From: Vigna angularis
Lineage: Eukaryota > Streptophyta > Magnoliopsida > Fabales > Fabaceae
DNA: 64,000 nt
Direction: 5' to 3'
NCBI RefSeq assembly: GCF_016808095.1
Contig: NC_068975.1
Span: forward strand, 37,408,001-37,472,000
The notes below the pieces were generated by a model. It was not told the origin of the DNA. It did no database searches and was given only the letters and a program-made list of their open reading frames with translations. Shown one piece after another: positions 49,816 to 62,446 of this stretch. Position 1 is the first letter of the stretch; each line of letters begins with the position of its first letter. The translations under genes and the position numbers were made by a program.

Positions 49816-50284
49816 ATGGAAAGAATCATGAGTGCAATAGTTGTTGTATCGTTGTGTACGTTGCTGCTTTGCTCTGACATGGCTCATGCAAACACCTATG
49901 TGGTCGGAGGTAGAGATGGTTGGAGTACAAACGCTTCTTCTTGGAGTGGAAAGGTTTTCAAGACCGGTGATGAATTATGTAAGTATAAGATTTATATTAA
50001 TTAAAGATAAAATTAATTTAAAAATCTAAATTTTATTTTATAATGTAATTTTATAAGATTGAATTAAATTATTTTTTTTTTTAGTATTTGTTTATGATGC
50101 CACAAAACACAACGTGGTGGTAGTAGATCAAGGAGGATACAATTCATGCAGTGCTTCAGCAGGATCAAAAACTTATCAGACAGGACATGATTATATTCAG
50201 CTACTCAAAGGACTAAGCTACTTCATTTCCTCTTTTCCTGGTGACTGTGAGGCTGGGACGAAATTTTCAGTTACTGCTCAATAA
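49816..50284 (+). CDS. Plantacyanin-like phytocyanin lacking copper ligands (gene 1)
   Basis: Two exons (49816-49978, 50085-50284) give 120 residues. A signal peptide ends near DMAHA (residue 25). A single phytocyanin domain follows (YVVGGRDGW, GKVFKTGD, HNVVVVD, GYNSC), with no glycosylphosphatidylinositol tail, so a secreted apoplastic protein is expected. Type I copper in this family is bound by His, Cys, His and Met. Here H63 is kept, but the other three positions are S103, D108 and T113. The codons TCC, GAC and ACG each lie one base from TGC, CAC and ATG. The disulfide cysteines (GYNSC and GDC) remain. It is therefore likely a structural, redox-inactive relative, as in early-nodulin-like proteins. 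The frame is open throughout. Confidence 0.88.
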
Positions 50285-50936
50285 CCTTATGTATAAATAA
50301 GCTTAGGGTTTTGAAGTTCTTCAATAATGATCTTTTCTTTCACGACTAATAAATGAGAAAGATATATATTTACTATACTTTTTTCTTCTTCTTCCTAGTG
50401 TTGTAATTTGAACTCTTACTTCTCAGTATCTCCTCATTTTGGTGTGAATTTAGTTTATTTCTAAATGCAAAAAATAAAAGAAATAATCAAAATAATAAAA
50501 ATGGAATTTCATCTTCTAGTAATATTTCACCATTAGGTTAAGGAGTTTCTTCGTACCATACTAATAATAATTTTTTTTACCTTTTTAGACAAAAATTAAA
50601 TCATTATTATAAATTTAAGTAATTTATTTTATTTATGTAAATAGACAAACCAAGTTGTCTCCACACATCTTCAAATGAAGAAGTCGTGTATGAATACACA
50701 ACTTCTGCACTACCACAATAAAAAAAGTGAATCGTATACCTTACATATTTTCTGACACTAATAATCGATTACGAGCTTCTACAAACATATAAGGATCACG
50801 ATTTTACCTTTTTTTATTGTAACAGTGCAGAAGTCGTGCATTCCTACACAACTGACTTATATACGTAAATAAATAAAAAACTTACTTAGATATGTAATAA
50901 TGATTTAATTTTTTACTATAAAACAATAGTTAAGAC

Positions 50937-50980
<44 letters not shown>

Positions 50981-52468
50981 AAAGTTATTGAAGAATTATC
51001 TTTGTTCTTCCAAAAATATTATTAGAAAATTTTATAGGAGAATTTTTCATTGTACGTTATACTTTTTCAATTCGTTTAACACTTTGAACATTTCACATTT
51101 CTTTAGTATTCTAATAAACAAAAAACACCATGTCAAGAGAAAGAAATGAGGAACATTATAAAAGAATATATTCATGTAAAAAGCAAAAGAATTATTAACG
51201 AAGAACTTTAATCAAATATTTGAAAATGTCCAAACATTTTAAGATCTAAGAGTTTAAATGACCATCAAAACGAACTCTGAAATTAATTGTAAAAACAAAA
51301 AAAGATTATACACTGTTGACACGATATGAATTAATGTTTTTTTGACCCGAAAAACTTTAGAAAGTTTTCTTAAAATAATATTGATTAGATACTTTACTAC
51401 AAAAACAAGAGAAAAGATAGAGAATGAAATACTTCAACTATTTTTGAATCTATATCTAGTTTTAATCATTATAACTTAAATAAGATTAGTTATATTCACT
51501 CAGTATAAGTACCCTCTTTAAAAAACCAAAAGAAAAAAGAAAATAATAACACTTGTTACGTGAAACATAAAAAACGATGTACAAAAATGTAAAGTGATTA
51601 TCTCAAAGTCTAATTAATTTTTTTCTAATCTTATAGTTTTAAATAATTAATTATTATTTAATATAATTAAATATTTCACTGATAATGATAATCCATTATA
51701 GCATTACATAATTTTGTTATTTGTGCGAATACAATGCATCACAAAATTTTAGTTATATTTTAACCTAATCTATAGCTACATTCTGAAACACTTTTTAGAA
51801 AACTTTAAAAAAGATTAACTTTTATCAAAGATATGAATGATTCCATAATGAATAAATAAATACAAACTTATAATACTAATACACAACACACAAATCTTCC
51901 CACACAAAAGCAAACACAATATATACCACGTGATTGTTTTAAATACATCATCAAAATATTATTTTAAAACAAGTATTTTAAGAGTTTTGATCAACAAATA
52001 ATAAATACATATCGTTATATATTTTGCATAAATAACTTAAACAGGTTTTTCAAAATTTTAAACCGAATAATTGGTTCGCTAATGATGTTTTTATAATTTT
52101 AATGTACATATAATGCAAACCAAGGCTAATATTTTTAAAATTAAATAGGTCAATTTCAACGTAAAGTTACATGATTATAATTCTTAAAAATATGATTAAA
52201 CCTTAAAGAGTTATATATATTGTTATATTTTTATAATGGAGTGACTTGAATGGTTTTTAATACACTTAAGAATCGAGAAACTTGATTAAATATTTTATTT
52301 ATAGAAAGACTAAATAAAATAAATAAATAATTAAATGTGTAACATAAAAAGGTAACTAAGCCATATATTTTTAACTAAAATGATAATTTTATTTAATTAA
52401 TATAATTGACTCACTTTGACTACATCAATTAAACACAAACACTGGCAAAATACATCAGAGTTTTGTAG
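50285..52468. other. Spacer between plantacyanin-like genes 1 and 2
   Basis: AT-rich, with a (TA)n tract at 50940-50976. A GAAGTCGTG word recurs in an inverted setting near 50679 and 50830, suggesting a degenerate inverted repeat. No gene is seen. Confidence 0.45.
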
Positions 52469-52476
52469 TATAAAAA
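52469..52476 (+). promoter_or_regulatory. TATA box of plantacyanin-like gene 2
   Basis: TATAAAAA lies 81 bp upstream of the ATG at 52550. Confidence 0.55.
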
Positions 52477-52549
52477 CCTTTGTATAGCCTTATGTTTTTC
52501 ACACACACATTCTAGAGTTATTGTTGTTGTATTATAGTAGAACTAAAAG

Positions 52550-53231
52550 ATGGTTCAGGGAAGAGGTATTAGTGCAACAACAATGGTCGTGTTGTCATGT
52601 TGGGAGTTTTCTCTGAGATGGCTCATGCAACAACGTACGTGGTTGGAGGATCCATTGGTGGTTGGGCCTTCAACATGACTGGTTGGCCTAATGGAAAGAG
52701 TTTTAAGGCAGGGGACATACTAGGTTGGTACCATATTCAAAAAATATTATTCCCTTTCACATTCTAAATAAACTTATGTTATGTATTAAAAGTAGGATAA
52801 CGATACTTTAACAAAAAAAATTTGATAAAATTTTAATTAATAATATTTTAACATCATTTATGTGTCATTTTTGGTTCATGTTAATGTTTATGATTATTAT
52901 TATTAATTATAGAATAAATTTGGACCAATTACATAATGACACGTAAATGATATTAAAATATTATCAAAAAAATATTGTCAAATGTATCATTATTTTTAAA
53001 AGTATGTATGAGTTATGTAAACATGATGCAGTATTCAATTACAATCCGACATATCACAACGTGGTGATAGTGGACGAGGCTGGATACAATACGTGCACTG
53101 CTGGAGAAGGATCAAAAACGTATCAGTCAGGACATGATAGCATTACTCTTGCCAAAGGAACGAACTACTTCATCTGCACTTTTGATGGTCACTGCGAGGC
53201 TAAGATGAAAATTGCAGCGACGGCTGCATGA
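52550..53231 (+). pseudogene. Plantacyanin-like gene 2, frameshift in signal peptide
   Basis: The expected start at 52550 encodes VQGRG like gene 3, but the frame shifts within the signal peptide near 52595-52600 (TCATGTTGGGAG). The mature frame is open: exon 1 to 52723, exon 2 53032-53231. It could be entered at ATG 52597, giving 108 residues with only a stub of a leader (VFSEMAHA). The mature domain keeps all four copper ligands (H51, C91, H96, M101 in that numbering) and the disulfide pair. Either it is a recent pseudogene, or it makes a leaderless cytosolic form, or the base is an assembly error. A degenerate MITE occupies most of the intron. Confidence 0.7.
52795..52998. mobile_element. 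Degenerate MITE in the intron of plantacyanin-like gene 2
   Basis: The left arm (CGATACTTTAACAAAAAAAA.. ATTTTAACATCATTTATG) is the imperfect complement of the right arm (GTAAATGATATTAAAATATT.. TTGTCAAATGTATCATT). Ends resemble those at 8189-8368. Boundaries are approximate. Confidence 0.55.
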
Positions 53232-54097
53232 TATAATAGATACCACAGAAGATGAGGATATTGTATGTCCATTTTGGAATAATGGCAACACATAAATCTT
53301 TTTACTAATTTTGTGTATACAATATCCTTATTGATATAAAGAAATTTGGAAAATTTTTAAAATTTATTTCCATTAAAGTACGTTGTTTTATTTGGTTTTA
53401 TATTTTATAATTATATAACTTAAAGTAATTTAATTGGTACGAGTAAATATGGTGTGATTTTAATTATAAAAGAAAATGTTTGAACTATTTTAAAATATAC
53501 CGATTAATTAACTATTTTAATTCTATCAGAGATTTGAATAATTTTTTCATTTGAATATTGTATAAAATAAGTTAGTCATTTGAATTTTGTTTATTATAAA
53601 ATAAACTCTAATACGAAAGTTGCATATATGTTGGTAAAGGTTTATAATATGTTAGTTTAAATAAACTTTTTTGAGATCGAGATCTTGATTTCCATTGTAA
53701 TTTGATCAAAGGAAAACAACATTAGTTACAACATATTTTTTTCATCAGTTCTAAATTTGTCTATCATTTATAAATATGGTAAAAAAATTACGTTATACCT
53801 CAATTCCGGTTAATTGATGTACATAACACCGGTGTAATAAAATGTGAGTTTTTTCGAAGTTCATTATTTTAGACGTTTACATTATTTGACATCTAAATAA
53901 TTTCGTTAAACCAAATGTATTAGTTAGTATATGTGACATCAATGCAAGTTTCTGAAATTTGTGTAATATATTTATTTATATTTTTGTGTGAAAATTTATA
54001 TATTTGTGACGAATTATTTGTATATTACTTTTTTATCACTTTGTCCTATTTTGGAAATATTTCTTTGATAAATTTGATAGTATTGATATGTAATACA

Positions 54098-54160
<63 letters not shown>

Positions 54161-56512
54161 AGAAATTTAATTTTACTAAATGTTTGTTTTAATTGTTTTT
54201 TTAAAACTAAGGATATTTACTTTTGTGACGAGTATTTAATCGGTGAACAGCAGTAGATCAGTGTGGTGGTTGAGGTGAGTTTTGTGTCCTCCAATTATTT
54301 TATATTTAAATTAATATATAATTTTAAATATATTTTTAAAATCTTAATATATTTTATATTTTAAAAATATTTATTGAAAATTAAACGAATTTTAATTAAT
54401 AAATAGGTTGAGTGATGGTTAAATCTTTCATGTAAGTAGGAGGTGTAGGTTTTAATTTTGATAAGTGTCAACATCTAATTTCGTCCGGATAAGTAAATAA
54501 ATAAAAATAAATAATAAGAGAATAATAATTAATGGTGAAAAAAGAAGAGAGAAAAATAAAATATTTTTTATTAAAATAATGTAAATAATTTTCAAACTTT
54601 AATTTAGCCCAAGAGTTTAATACAAGACACATTACTTGAAAATATTTTTGAAATATTGGTTTCTAGGCAAAGAAATCTTTAATATTGGTAATAATTTAAA
54701 TCAATATTATGCCAATAATTATAAGCAATAATTAAAATTAATATATTGATATAATTTGTTGCGTCAGTTCTTTCTAAAAAGAAAAATATGATTTTTAAAA
54801 TGGACAAATTTTCATGTCTTAATTCGTTTTTTCCTCAACCAATATCATTTATTTCCCTATTTTTTGTTCATTGTCAATTAATTCACAAACAATTAAGACA
54901 AGATTATCGTAATATTACAATTTCTGTATATAAAACGTATCAGCGAAAAAAAATAGAAAGAGACATACAAAAATAATAAAGATAGAAAGAGAGAATGAAA
55001 ATATAAAGAAAAACTGAAAAACTAGAAGAATATCAAAAGCTGAAAAGATACGTGACCTCTACACCTTTCTTTCTCCTTTTTGATTGTACTTTAAAGTTTT
55101 TTTCTAAATGTATTATTTTTTTTCTACACCAAATAATGTTTTTTTAAAATCATAAAAAGAAGGTCTTCTTTAAAAAAATAATAATAAATGATAAAATAAA
55201 TGATATAAGTACCCGTCACTTTCTTTCCTTCTTTTTCTCACCATTCTTGAAATAAAAAAAATACAAAATCTTTAAAATAAAAATAAAATTCAATATTATT
55301 AAACTAACTTTTTTATACCAAAACTATGAAATCTTTGATTTTCCATCAAAGAGCAAAGGCAATATTTGTCGGATTCATGTTTGAAAAATCATTATTTTTT
55401 TAAATTTTTACAATAACATGATTTCAACAATAATAAAGTTTATAATATATGATTTCAACAATGAATTAAATTAATAATAATTTAAATTTAGATCGTAATC
55501 TTTTATTTTTTAAAATTTTAATCTATAATTTAGATTGATATCTATGATAATAAATTATTATATTATAGTAAATAAAATAGTTGTATGTAATTATAGTAGT
55601 AAGAATACATTTAAAATATTAAAAAATATGAAATAAAACTTTATTTTTCTTTCTGAAACTGAAACTTCATAGATTTATTGAAACTGAGATGTCTATTGCA
55701 AAAGCCCTTAAACTGTTTATAAACTCTTAATTTTGTGTACATATAATTTAATTAATAATTAAATATACTTTTAGTTAAAAAATAAAGTTTATCGAATTAT
55801 AAATTATATAAGTTTAATATTTATATTTTAAAAATTAATTCAAATTCAGAGTTCGTGTAATTTTAAGAGTGTTTAATTGTTATGTATATATTTCAGTTAT
55901 ATGAATATGTTTTTTGATAAAATTACCTTTTTATCTTTATTTGTGTGATTGTATCTTTCTTTTGTAATAATTATTTTAATAACGTGAGCATGATGTTTCA
56001 TTGGAGCATGTATTTACTAGAGAATAAATGCATAAGATAGTATGAGTATATTGGATCTTTTGTAAAACTCTATAAAATCTTTAATTTTTTTTAGTAGCTA
56101 TTACTATTAGGATATTATTATATATATTATGGTGTTATGGTTATGATATGATAACTCTAATAACATTTTATATGTTTTTGTGAAAATGAAATAATTACAC
56201 AAATTATAAATTATTCTTTCATTGCAGTGTTAGAATTATTAAAACGAAATATTACAAGAATAAATTAAAAAGGAAATAATAATAATCATAAAACTATATA
56301 TTTTAAATAAAAATTATAATATTAAAAAGAAGTGAAAATGATGAAGGTTGAATTTAAACTTAATAAATGGATTTATTGTAACTGAGATGTTTCATTTATT
56401 GTAAAAGCACTTAATATTTATAAGCTGTTAATTAATGCTTATGTCCACACATCATTTAGTGATTTAAATAAATTAGAAGAGGTGATGGGACCACAAGTTG
56501 AAAGGAAGTTCC
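53232..56512. other. Spacer between plantacyanin-like genes 2 and 3
   Basis: AT-rich, including a (TA)n tract at 54101-54157. No gene is recognised; the 62-codon frame at 54788 has no family features. Confidence 0.5.
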
Positions 56513-56519
56513 TATAAAA
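56513..56519 (+). promoter_or_regulatory. TATA box of plantacyanin-like gene 3
   Basis: TATAAAA lies about 90 bp upstream of the ATG at 56604. Confidence 0.6.
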
Positions 56520-56603
56520 GCCATGCTTGGTTCTGTTTCGACTCACATTGATATTCTAAAGATTGGTGTTTTATTTTGCAAAAGCATATATAGAAAAGAA
56601 AAG

Positions 56604-57889
56604 ATGGGTCAGGGAAGAGGCTTCAGTGCAATCATCGCATCGTTGTGTGTGTTGGTCCTTCTGTCTGATATGGCTCATGCAACAACTTATGTGGTTGGCG
56701 ATGACAAGGGTTGGGCCTTTAACACAAGCAATTGGCCAGGTGGAAAGCAATTTAAGGCTGGTGATGTACTAGGTTCGTTCATTATCCTCTTCAAATATTT
56801 CAAATAATATTTTTTTAATATTAATATAATGACACACTTTTACTTTCATTCTTTCATTTTAATATATATAGTAAAATAATCAGACTCTAATATGTAAATA
56901 ATTTTTATAGAGTAAAAATTGTTTGACACACTTAAATATTTTACATTCATTTGACATTATTTTTACTTACTCTTTATTTTTTTCTTTTTTGAAACAATAC
57001 AAAATTTTATATCTTTTTTACTATTTTACCCTTATAACCTGTGTCAAATGAATGTAAAAATGTGTCATAGTATCATTACAATTTTTTATAACTTTTTAAC
57101 AAGAAAAATGATACTTTGATCTAGCTAATCTTTTTACATCTATTTGACATTATCCTTTTTTATCTTTTACTTTTTTTTCTTGAGCAATAATACTTTAACA
57201 CAGTAAAATAATAATGTTTTAATTATAATTATATTATTTTTTAATTTAAAATTATAATATAAATTATTATATTATTAAAAATCGTGTCAAATGTGTTTTT
57301 TAAACTAACTTTTTCTTTTTCAAAAGACCGTAAAAGATTTTATTCTTGTTAGATATGTCAAATGAATGTCAATGTGCATCATGTTATCCTTACTCTTTTA
57401 ACAATAGGTCATATGCCACTATTTTATTGGTCTGCTTAAATTTATTTTTAAAAAAATATTTAAGTCACTATGGGACCACTGTAAAATAATTGTTACAAAA
57501 AAGTCATTAAAAAAATTTCCAAAATGATTATAAAAAATTGATTTTTATATTTTTTAAAAAGGAAAAAGTGAAAAATAATAAAGAATGGTGCGTAAAAATT
57601 TTATGTGGCAAAAAATCATTATTGATTTTTTTTATATAAATTTTGACGTCTGAATTAAACTGACATAATTTATAAATATATTTTTACAGTATTTAATTAT
57701 AATCCTTCGATTCACGATGTGACGAAAGTTGACGTGAATGGATATCACTCATGCGATTCTTCAAAAGCATTAGAAAAGCATCGTTCAGGGCATGATCAGA
57801 TCACACTTGCCTCAGGAACAACCTATTTCGTCTGCTCTATTCCTGGTCACTGCCAGCAAGGGATGAAAATTGCGATTCATGCTAAATGA
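56604..57889 (+). CDS. Plantacyanin (basic blue copper protein), gene 3
   Basis: Two exons (56604-56772, 57690-57889) give 122 residues. A signal peptide (residues 1-26, ending DMAHA) precedes one phytocyanin domain. The copper ligands are complete: H65 (HDV), C105 (YFVC), H110 and M115 (GHCQQGMKI). Cysteines C78 and C111 form the expected disulfide. It should be a secreted mononuclear blue copper electron carrier; plantacyanins act in the apoplast, notably in reproductive tissue. The frame is open upstream to an ATG at 56523, but the 56604 start matches the family start (M-x-QGRG) and leaves a normal leader. Intron position and phase match genes 1 and 2. It is the only member of the cluster with both leader and copper site intact. 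Confidence 0.92.
56906..57086. mobile_element. Possible MITE in the intron of plantacyanin gene 3
   Basis: The left arm (TTTGACACACTT, then TTTTACATTCATTTGACA) is the inverted complement of the right arm (TGTCAAATGAATGTAAAAAT, then GTGTCATAG). Edges and target duplication are unclear. Confidence 0.45.
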
Positions 57890-58587
57890 ATTAAGCTTAG
57901 TTCATAGCCACCTATGTCTTTTTTAGCACCTTTTTTTCATCATTCTTTTCTAGGATTTTCTATGTATCATCCATTTTGGTTGAACATATGTAGAAATGGG
58001 TGCCAAATCTAGGTGGGTGCATGTGAATTGATTAAGATAAAATGACTTCTGTCACAATAAATGATAAATCTTTATATATGTCTTTCTTTTTTATTTTCTT
58101 TATTTTTTTTATGTCATTCAACTTTTTCCTAAATTCATTCCATTTTTATACTTTTAAATTTTAATTTATAATTTTCATCATATGTTTAAGTTTTAAATAT
58201 TACTTTTAGATTGAATACGAATACCATTTCAGTGATTAAGAAACGTGAAAAGAATTAAAATTTTGTTGTATAAATAGTAATGAAATTTAATATTATTTTG
58301 ATTTCAAGTCCCTTTAAATAATATTAATAGAATTAATCATTATTGATCACTATGTTTAATATTTTCATTCAGAATAAATGTTAAGAATTATTTAAATACA
58401 ACTTCTTTTTTAACTCTTTTATACCTTCTTTAAGAATAAAATTATAACATTAAATTTTAAAGAAGAAAACACCATGCTATTTAAATAGATTTATTGTCGA
58501 AATAAATATCATTTAACTTTGTAATAATACAATTTAATGAAAAGGATTTGGCTTTCTCAAATAGATTTATATATATATATATTGATT

Positions 58588-58648
<61 letters not shown>

Positions 58649-60458
58649 TTTATTTTATATATTTGATACTAACAACATTTGTATACATCTAAACAAATTT
58701 TGTCAAGTAACACTATAAGATTCATTGCACTTAAAATGACATACAGAAAAAATAAGGCTTAAAACATAAGTAAGACCTTAGACCATAAGAATAAGAAACT
58801 ATATCACTATAAAAAAAATTAAAATCATCGATAATCACAAAAATTTATCAATAATTTTTTATTAATAATTTTTTTTATCAACAATCAATAATCTATTTGT
58901 AAAATGTTTGTCAAAATTTTTTATTAACGGATAAAAAAATTATCTTAATTATCAATGGTTTTGAATCGTGTAAGATAACGTTTGTGTATGGATAAAAAAC
59001 AAGAGGGAGCGGGAATTTCTTTACTTAATAAAACTGGGTTTTTAAAAATTGAGTGTAAAAAAAGAAAAAATTGCACTTAGAATTTTATATCATTTCGGTT
59101 AAAAAAGATCCTATGTCTAGTTGGGTAATATCTCTAAGATAGACTAACTAATCACTAATAAATAACCACAACTTATACTCACAAAGAATAAATGTTGGAT
59201 TAGAATGCATCTTTGTTAAAGACACAATATGAACAACACCTCCTTTGACACAAAGGATAAATAACTTTCTTAGAAACAACAATAATACTTAATCATATAT
59301 AACATACTCAATGAAATTTCTCATTCTGACCATAGTAGATTTTTTTAAAACCCCTTTTTACAAACTTTGAGAGTTTTTCTAGTAATCACAACTTTAAACC
59401 TGAAAAGAAAAGTTCTTTTCAAATTAAGTTTAACTAAAATATATATATATACTTATTTTAAAAATGAGGCCAAAAAACTAAAGAGTCTATCTACGAGGAT
59501 AATCAATTATCATCATAAATACTAATTGATTATTCTAGAAATTTAAAAAAAAAAACATTTTCTCATTGTAAAAATTAATTAATGGAAGGAAGGTGATCAC
59601 AAAAACTGATAAAAAACTTATTTTTAATTGGATAATCAATTTTTTCAACAATTGGTAGTTATTGACAATTTTTTTCTTCCACTGGTAAATTTCAGTCCAT
59701 AAATATCACGTTTGAGATTTTTCTTTCTCCTTATATTCCCCTTCTTTATATTCTTCTTCGTCTTGTTCCCTCTCGTCGTCATCGTTGTCATGTTGATCGT
59801 CACCATTACCATGTTAGTCATTGTTGTCATTGTATTTGTCGCCTTATACTCCTCCTCTTCTTCAGTCAATCTCATATTCATATTTGTCCTCATTCTTTTT
59901 TTTCTCATAATTGTTCTATTCTTCTTCTCATTAACTTTAGCAAACATTTCATCATATTTAACAAGATAATTAGAATTCATTTCATCACAAATTTACCAAT
60001 AAGTTTTAAAATATTCAAACATCAATAAATTTCCTGTCAAATTTTAAAATTTCATTGACGAATTTACTATTGATTTAAAAAAAAATTTAATTACTTATAG
60101 ATTTCTTTAAAAAAATCTAACAAGTTTTTGCTGTGAATCATGGTCAAAACCTAGGAAAAAAAACTATGATGTCAATAAAGTTTTAAATTAGATAAATATC
60201 TATTACTCACGGATATTTTTTATCAATAATTAAAATCTTAAAATTAAAAAATAAAATTTGTTAAAAATATTATCTTATTGATAAACTTTTTTCATCAAAT
60301 TAATATTATTAAATAAATAAATACACTGATTATATTTACATAGTATTCTGTATTAAATTATATTTAATAATTTATTTCAACATTTAAATCATATATATTT
60401 GTAATAAAAAAGTCACCTCTTGTAATATTATAAATTTTGTTTTATATTTCTTTTAATG
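57890..60458. other. AT-rich spacer
   Basis: The 3' UTR of plantacyanin gene 3 occupies the start. A (TA)n tract lies at 58590-58645. The frames near 59645-59980 are low-complexity (Lys/Met/Thr-rich on one strand, Phe/Leu/Val-rich on the other) and were not accepted as genes. Confidence 0.5.
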
Positions 60459-60640
60459 CGCGTTATGCCGCCTCCGTGCTCCGCTCCATGATCCGTTCCG
60501 GCTACCTCCTTCATGTCAAGGTCTGGACCGCGTCGTTGCTCGCCTCTCCTCCGCCCCTGACGACGGCCCGTCGAGGCCCTCAAGCTCTTCCGCTCTGTCA
60601 CGCGCCGCCTCCGGAAGCTCTAAGACAAAGGCATGAAGTT
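60459..60640 (+). pseudogene. GC-rich gene fragment, probably from a PPR-protein gene
   Basis: About 180 bp of GC-rich sequence sits in very AT-rich surroundings. Its frames give fragments that read across frames as RSMIRSGYLLHVKVW, then RVVARLSSAPDDGP, then VEALKLFRSVTRRLRKL. These resemble part of an organelle-targeted pentatricopeptide-repeat protein as I remember that family. At least two frame changes separate the pieces and there is no start codon in frame. It is best read as a captured or relict exon piece. The identification needs a search. Confidence 0.45.
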
Positions 60641-61041
60641 GACAACTTTATTACATATCTATTATAACTGTTACTAGTATACGACTTTACTTTTTTAAAT
60701 GATTCAAAACTAAAATTCTATATGATTTCTTCGTTTGAAATTGTGTGGAGCTACATGACTTGCATATAAATGTAATTTTAAATTTTTTTGCTGGTAATAA
60801 TTTGCCAATAAACGTAATAGAAAAACGTTATAAAGGGAGATGGAAAACAAAATAACCTCGGATAATAAACCTCCATTATAATAAAATATTTTTGTAGTGA
60901 AGGATAACTAATTGCTAAACTTCATCAGTTGTGTTTTTGACTGATTGGCATTAATTATATCAGTGCGTTAACTGGTTCACATTTATCACCATATATCAGT
61001 TATGTTTTGACTGCTTAACTGGTTCAAATATATTGTTTTAC

Positions 61042-61044
<3 letters not shown>

Positions 61045-61119
<75 letters not shown>

Positions 61120-61141
61120 GTATGTATATATATATGTATGT
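61045..61141. repeat. (TA)n tract with TATG interruptions
   Basis: About 58 bp of pure TA followed by TATG-interrupted units. Confidence 0.9.
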
Positions 61142-61309
61142 ACATCAGTTATGTATGAGTTTCTTTACTGGAACACGCACCAGTTTATTATAGTTTGTTC
61201 TATAGTTTTTTATAGAGTACTAGTTAGACATTTTCAATATATATATATATACACCAGAAATGACTTAAATCAGATTTTAATTTAACATTGTGGTTTTCTA
61301 TATAAATAA

Positions 61310-61478
61310 GGAAAATGATACTTGAACAACCATTTTTGACAACATTTAGACACGCGCACACGTGTCAAAATCTGAGTGGTCCATTTTCATTTAATTTTTC
61401 CAACTAGACCACTCAGATTTTGACACGTGTGCGCGTGTCTAAATGTTGTCAAAAATGGTTGTTCAGGAAACATTTTCC
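61310..61478. mobile_element. Mutator-type MITE with 9-bp TSD TATAAATAA
   Basis: The 169-bp element starts GGAAAATGATACTTGAACAA and ends with GTTCAGGAAACATTTTCC. The arms are near-perfect inverted repeats of about 70 bp with the core ACACGCGCACACGTGTCAAA. TATAAATAA is present at 61301-61309 and 61479-61487. A 9-bp duplication and long terminal inverted repeats are the mark of Mutator-like elements. The near identity of the arms suggests recent activity or an intact hairpin. Confidence 0.9.
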
Positions 61479-61487
61479 TATAAATAA

Positions 61488-62446
61488 TGCAGTGTAAGGA
61501 TTGAAAAATAGTTATCAGAACTTTCAGAACCTATGGTATAGCAGGTCAAATTATGGTGTAAAACTCATGATTATGTGTAAGATAACTGGTTTTAACTTTT
61601 AAAAAATGGTTTAATATTCATGATAGGTATGCAACAATGATCTATATACACTTGCATTGCATGTGTCTTAAAGAATTGTCTGTGTTTACCTAAAAATTTC
61701 TGTAGGAGTTATTAGGTTAGGAATCCAATGCTGCAACCACAGCACTGAAAGCCAATGGAATTTAAGCAAGTGGAGACATATGCAATCATCCATATTCCTT
61801 TAAAGTTTGAAAAGGTATACAAAAAGGTACAGTTTCACCATCATTACAACCCAAGACAAAGGTTTTTGCCTCAAACAAGAAAGAGAAAAGTAGAACAACT
61901 GCTGCATATTCCTCTTTAGATGTTGGACTTTGATGGTTGACTTGCACACCAGCCAAAACAATACACAATACAAAAAAAATAAAAAATAGAATCACATAAT
62001 CAAAAGGAGAAGTGGAACACGATCCATGTATTTTACCTTTTAACCATGATATTTTAACCATTTTTTTTAATAATTTTTTGACAACAAAGACTATATGTAA
62101 TTTGAAACAGACTAATCACGGCTACCATATAAGTTATAAAAAAATTATCAAAAAAAAATTGTTAAAAAGATATTTTCCTTTACTTTTGTACAAGTTTATC
62201 TGATATCTTGACTTCCATTCCAAATCACTTGAATGAAAAACGAAAACTAATTTAATACCTTCAAATTTTGATCTAGAATTGTTAATCTAAGTCTCATCTT
62301 GTATAGAAATAAGAAATAAAGCATTATATGACTTTGAAGATTCATTGACTCATTCTTCTAAGGTTTTGAATAAAGAGTCAGTTCTTACGTGGTTCGACTC
62401 GGTTCATTAACGTTGTATCTCTTCGGTGAACTTTCTGTTTTATAGA
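61488..62446. other. Spacer, no confident gene
   Basis: A minus-strand 91-codon frame at 61786-62061 has a hydrophobic stretch (ILFFIFFVLCIVLAG) but no recognised family and no splice context. A block near 62060-62180 (TTTTTTGACAAC.. TTGTTAAAAAGATATTTTCC) looks like another degenerate MITE. Confidence 0.4.

Noticed and set aside
56523..56603. N-terminal 27-codon extension of plantacyanin gene 3
   Set aside because: It would bury the signal peptide; the ATG at 56604 matches the family start.
59645..59980. 111-codon minus-strand Lys/Met/Thr-rich frame and its plus-strand Phe/Leu/Val-rich counterpart
   Set aside because: Low-complexity sequence open on both strands, typical of simple-repeat expansion rather than a gene.
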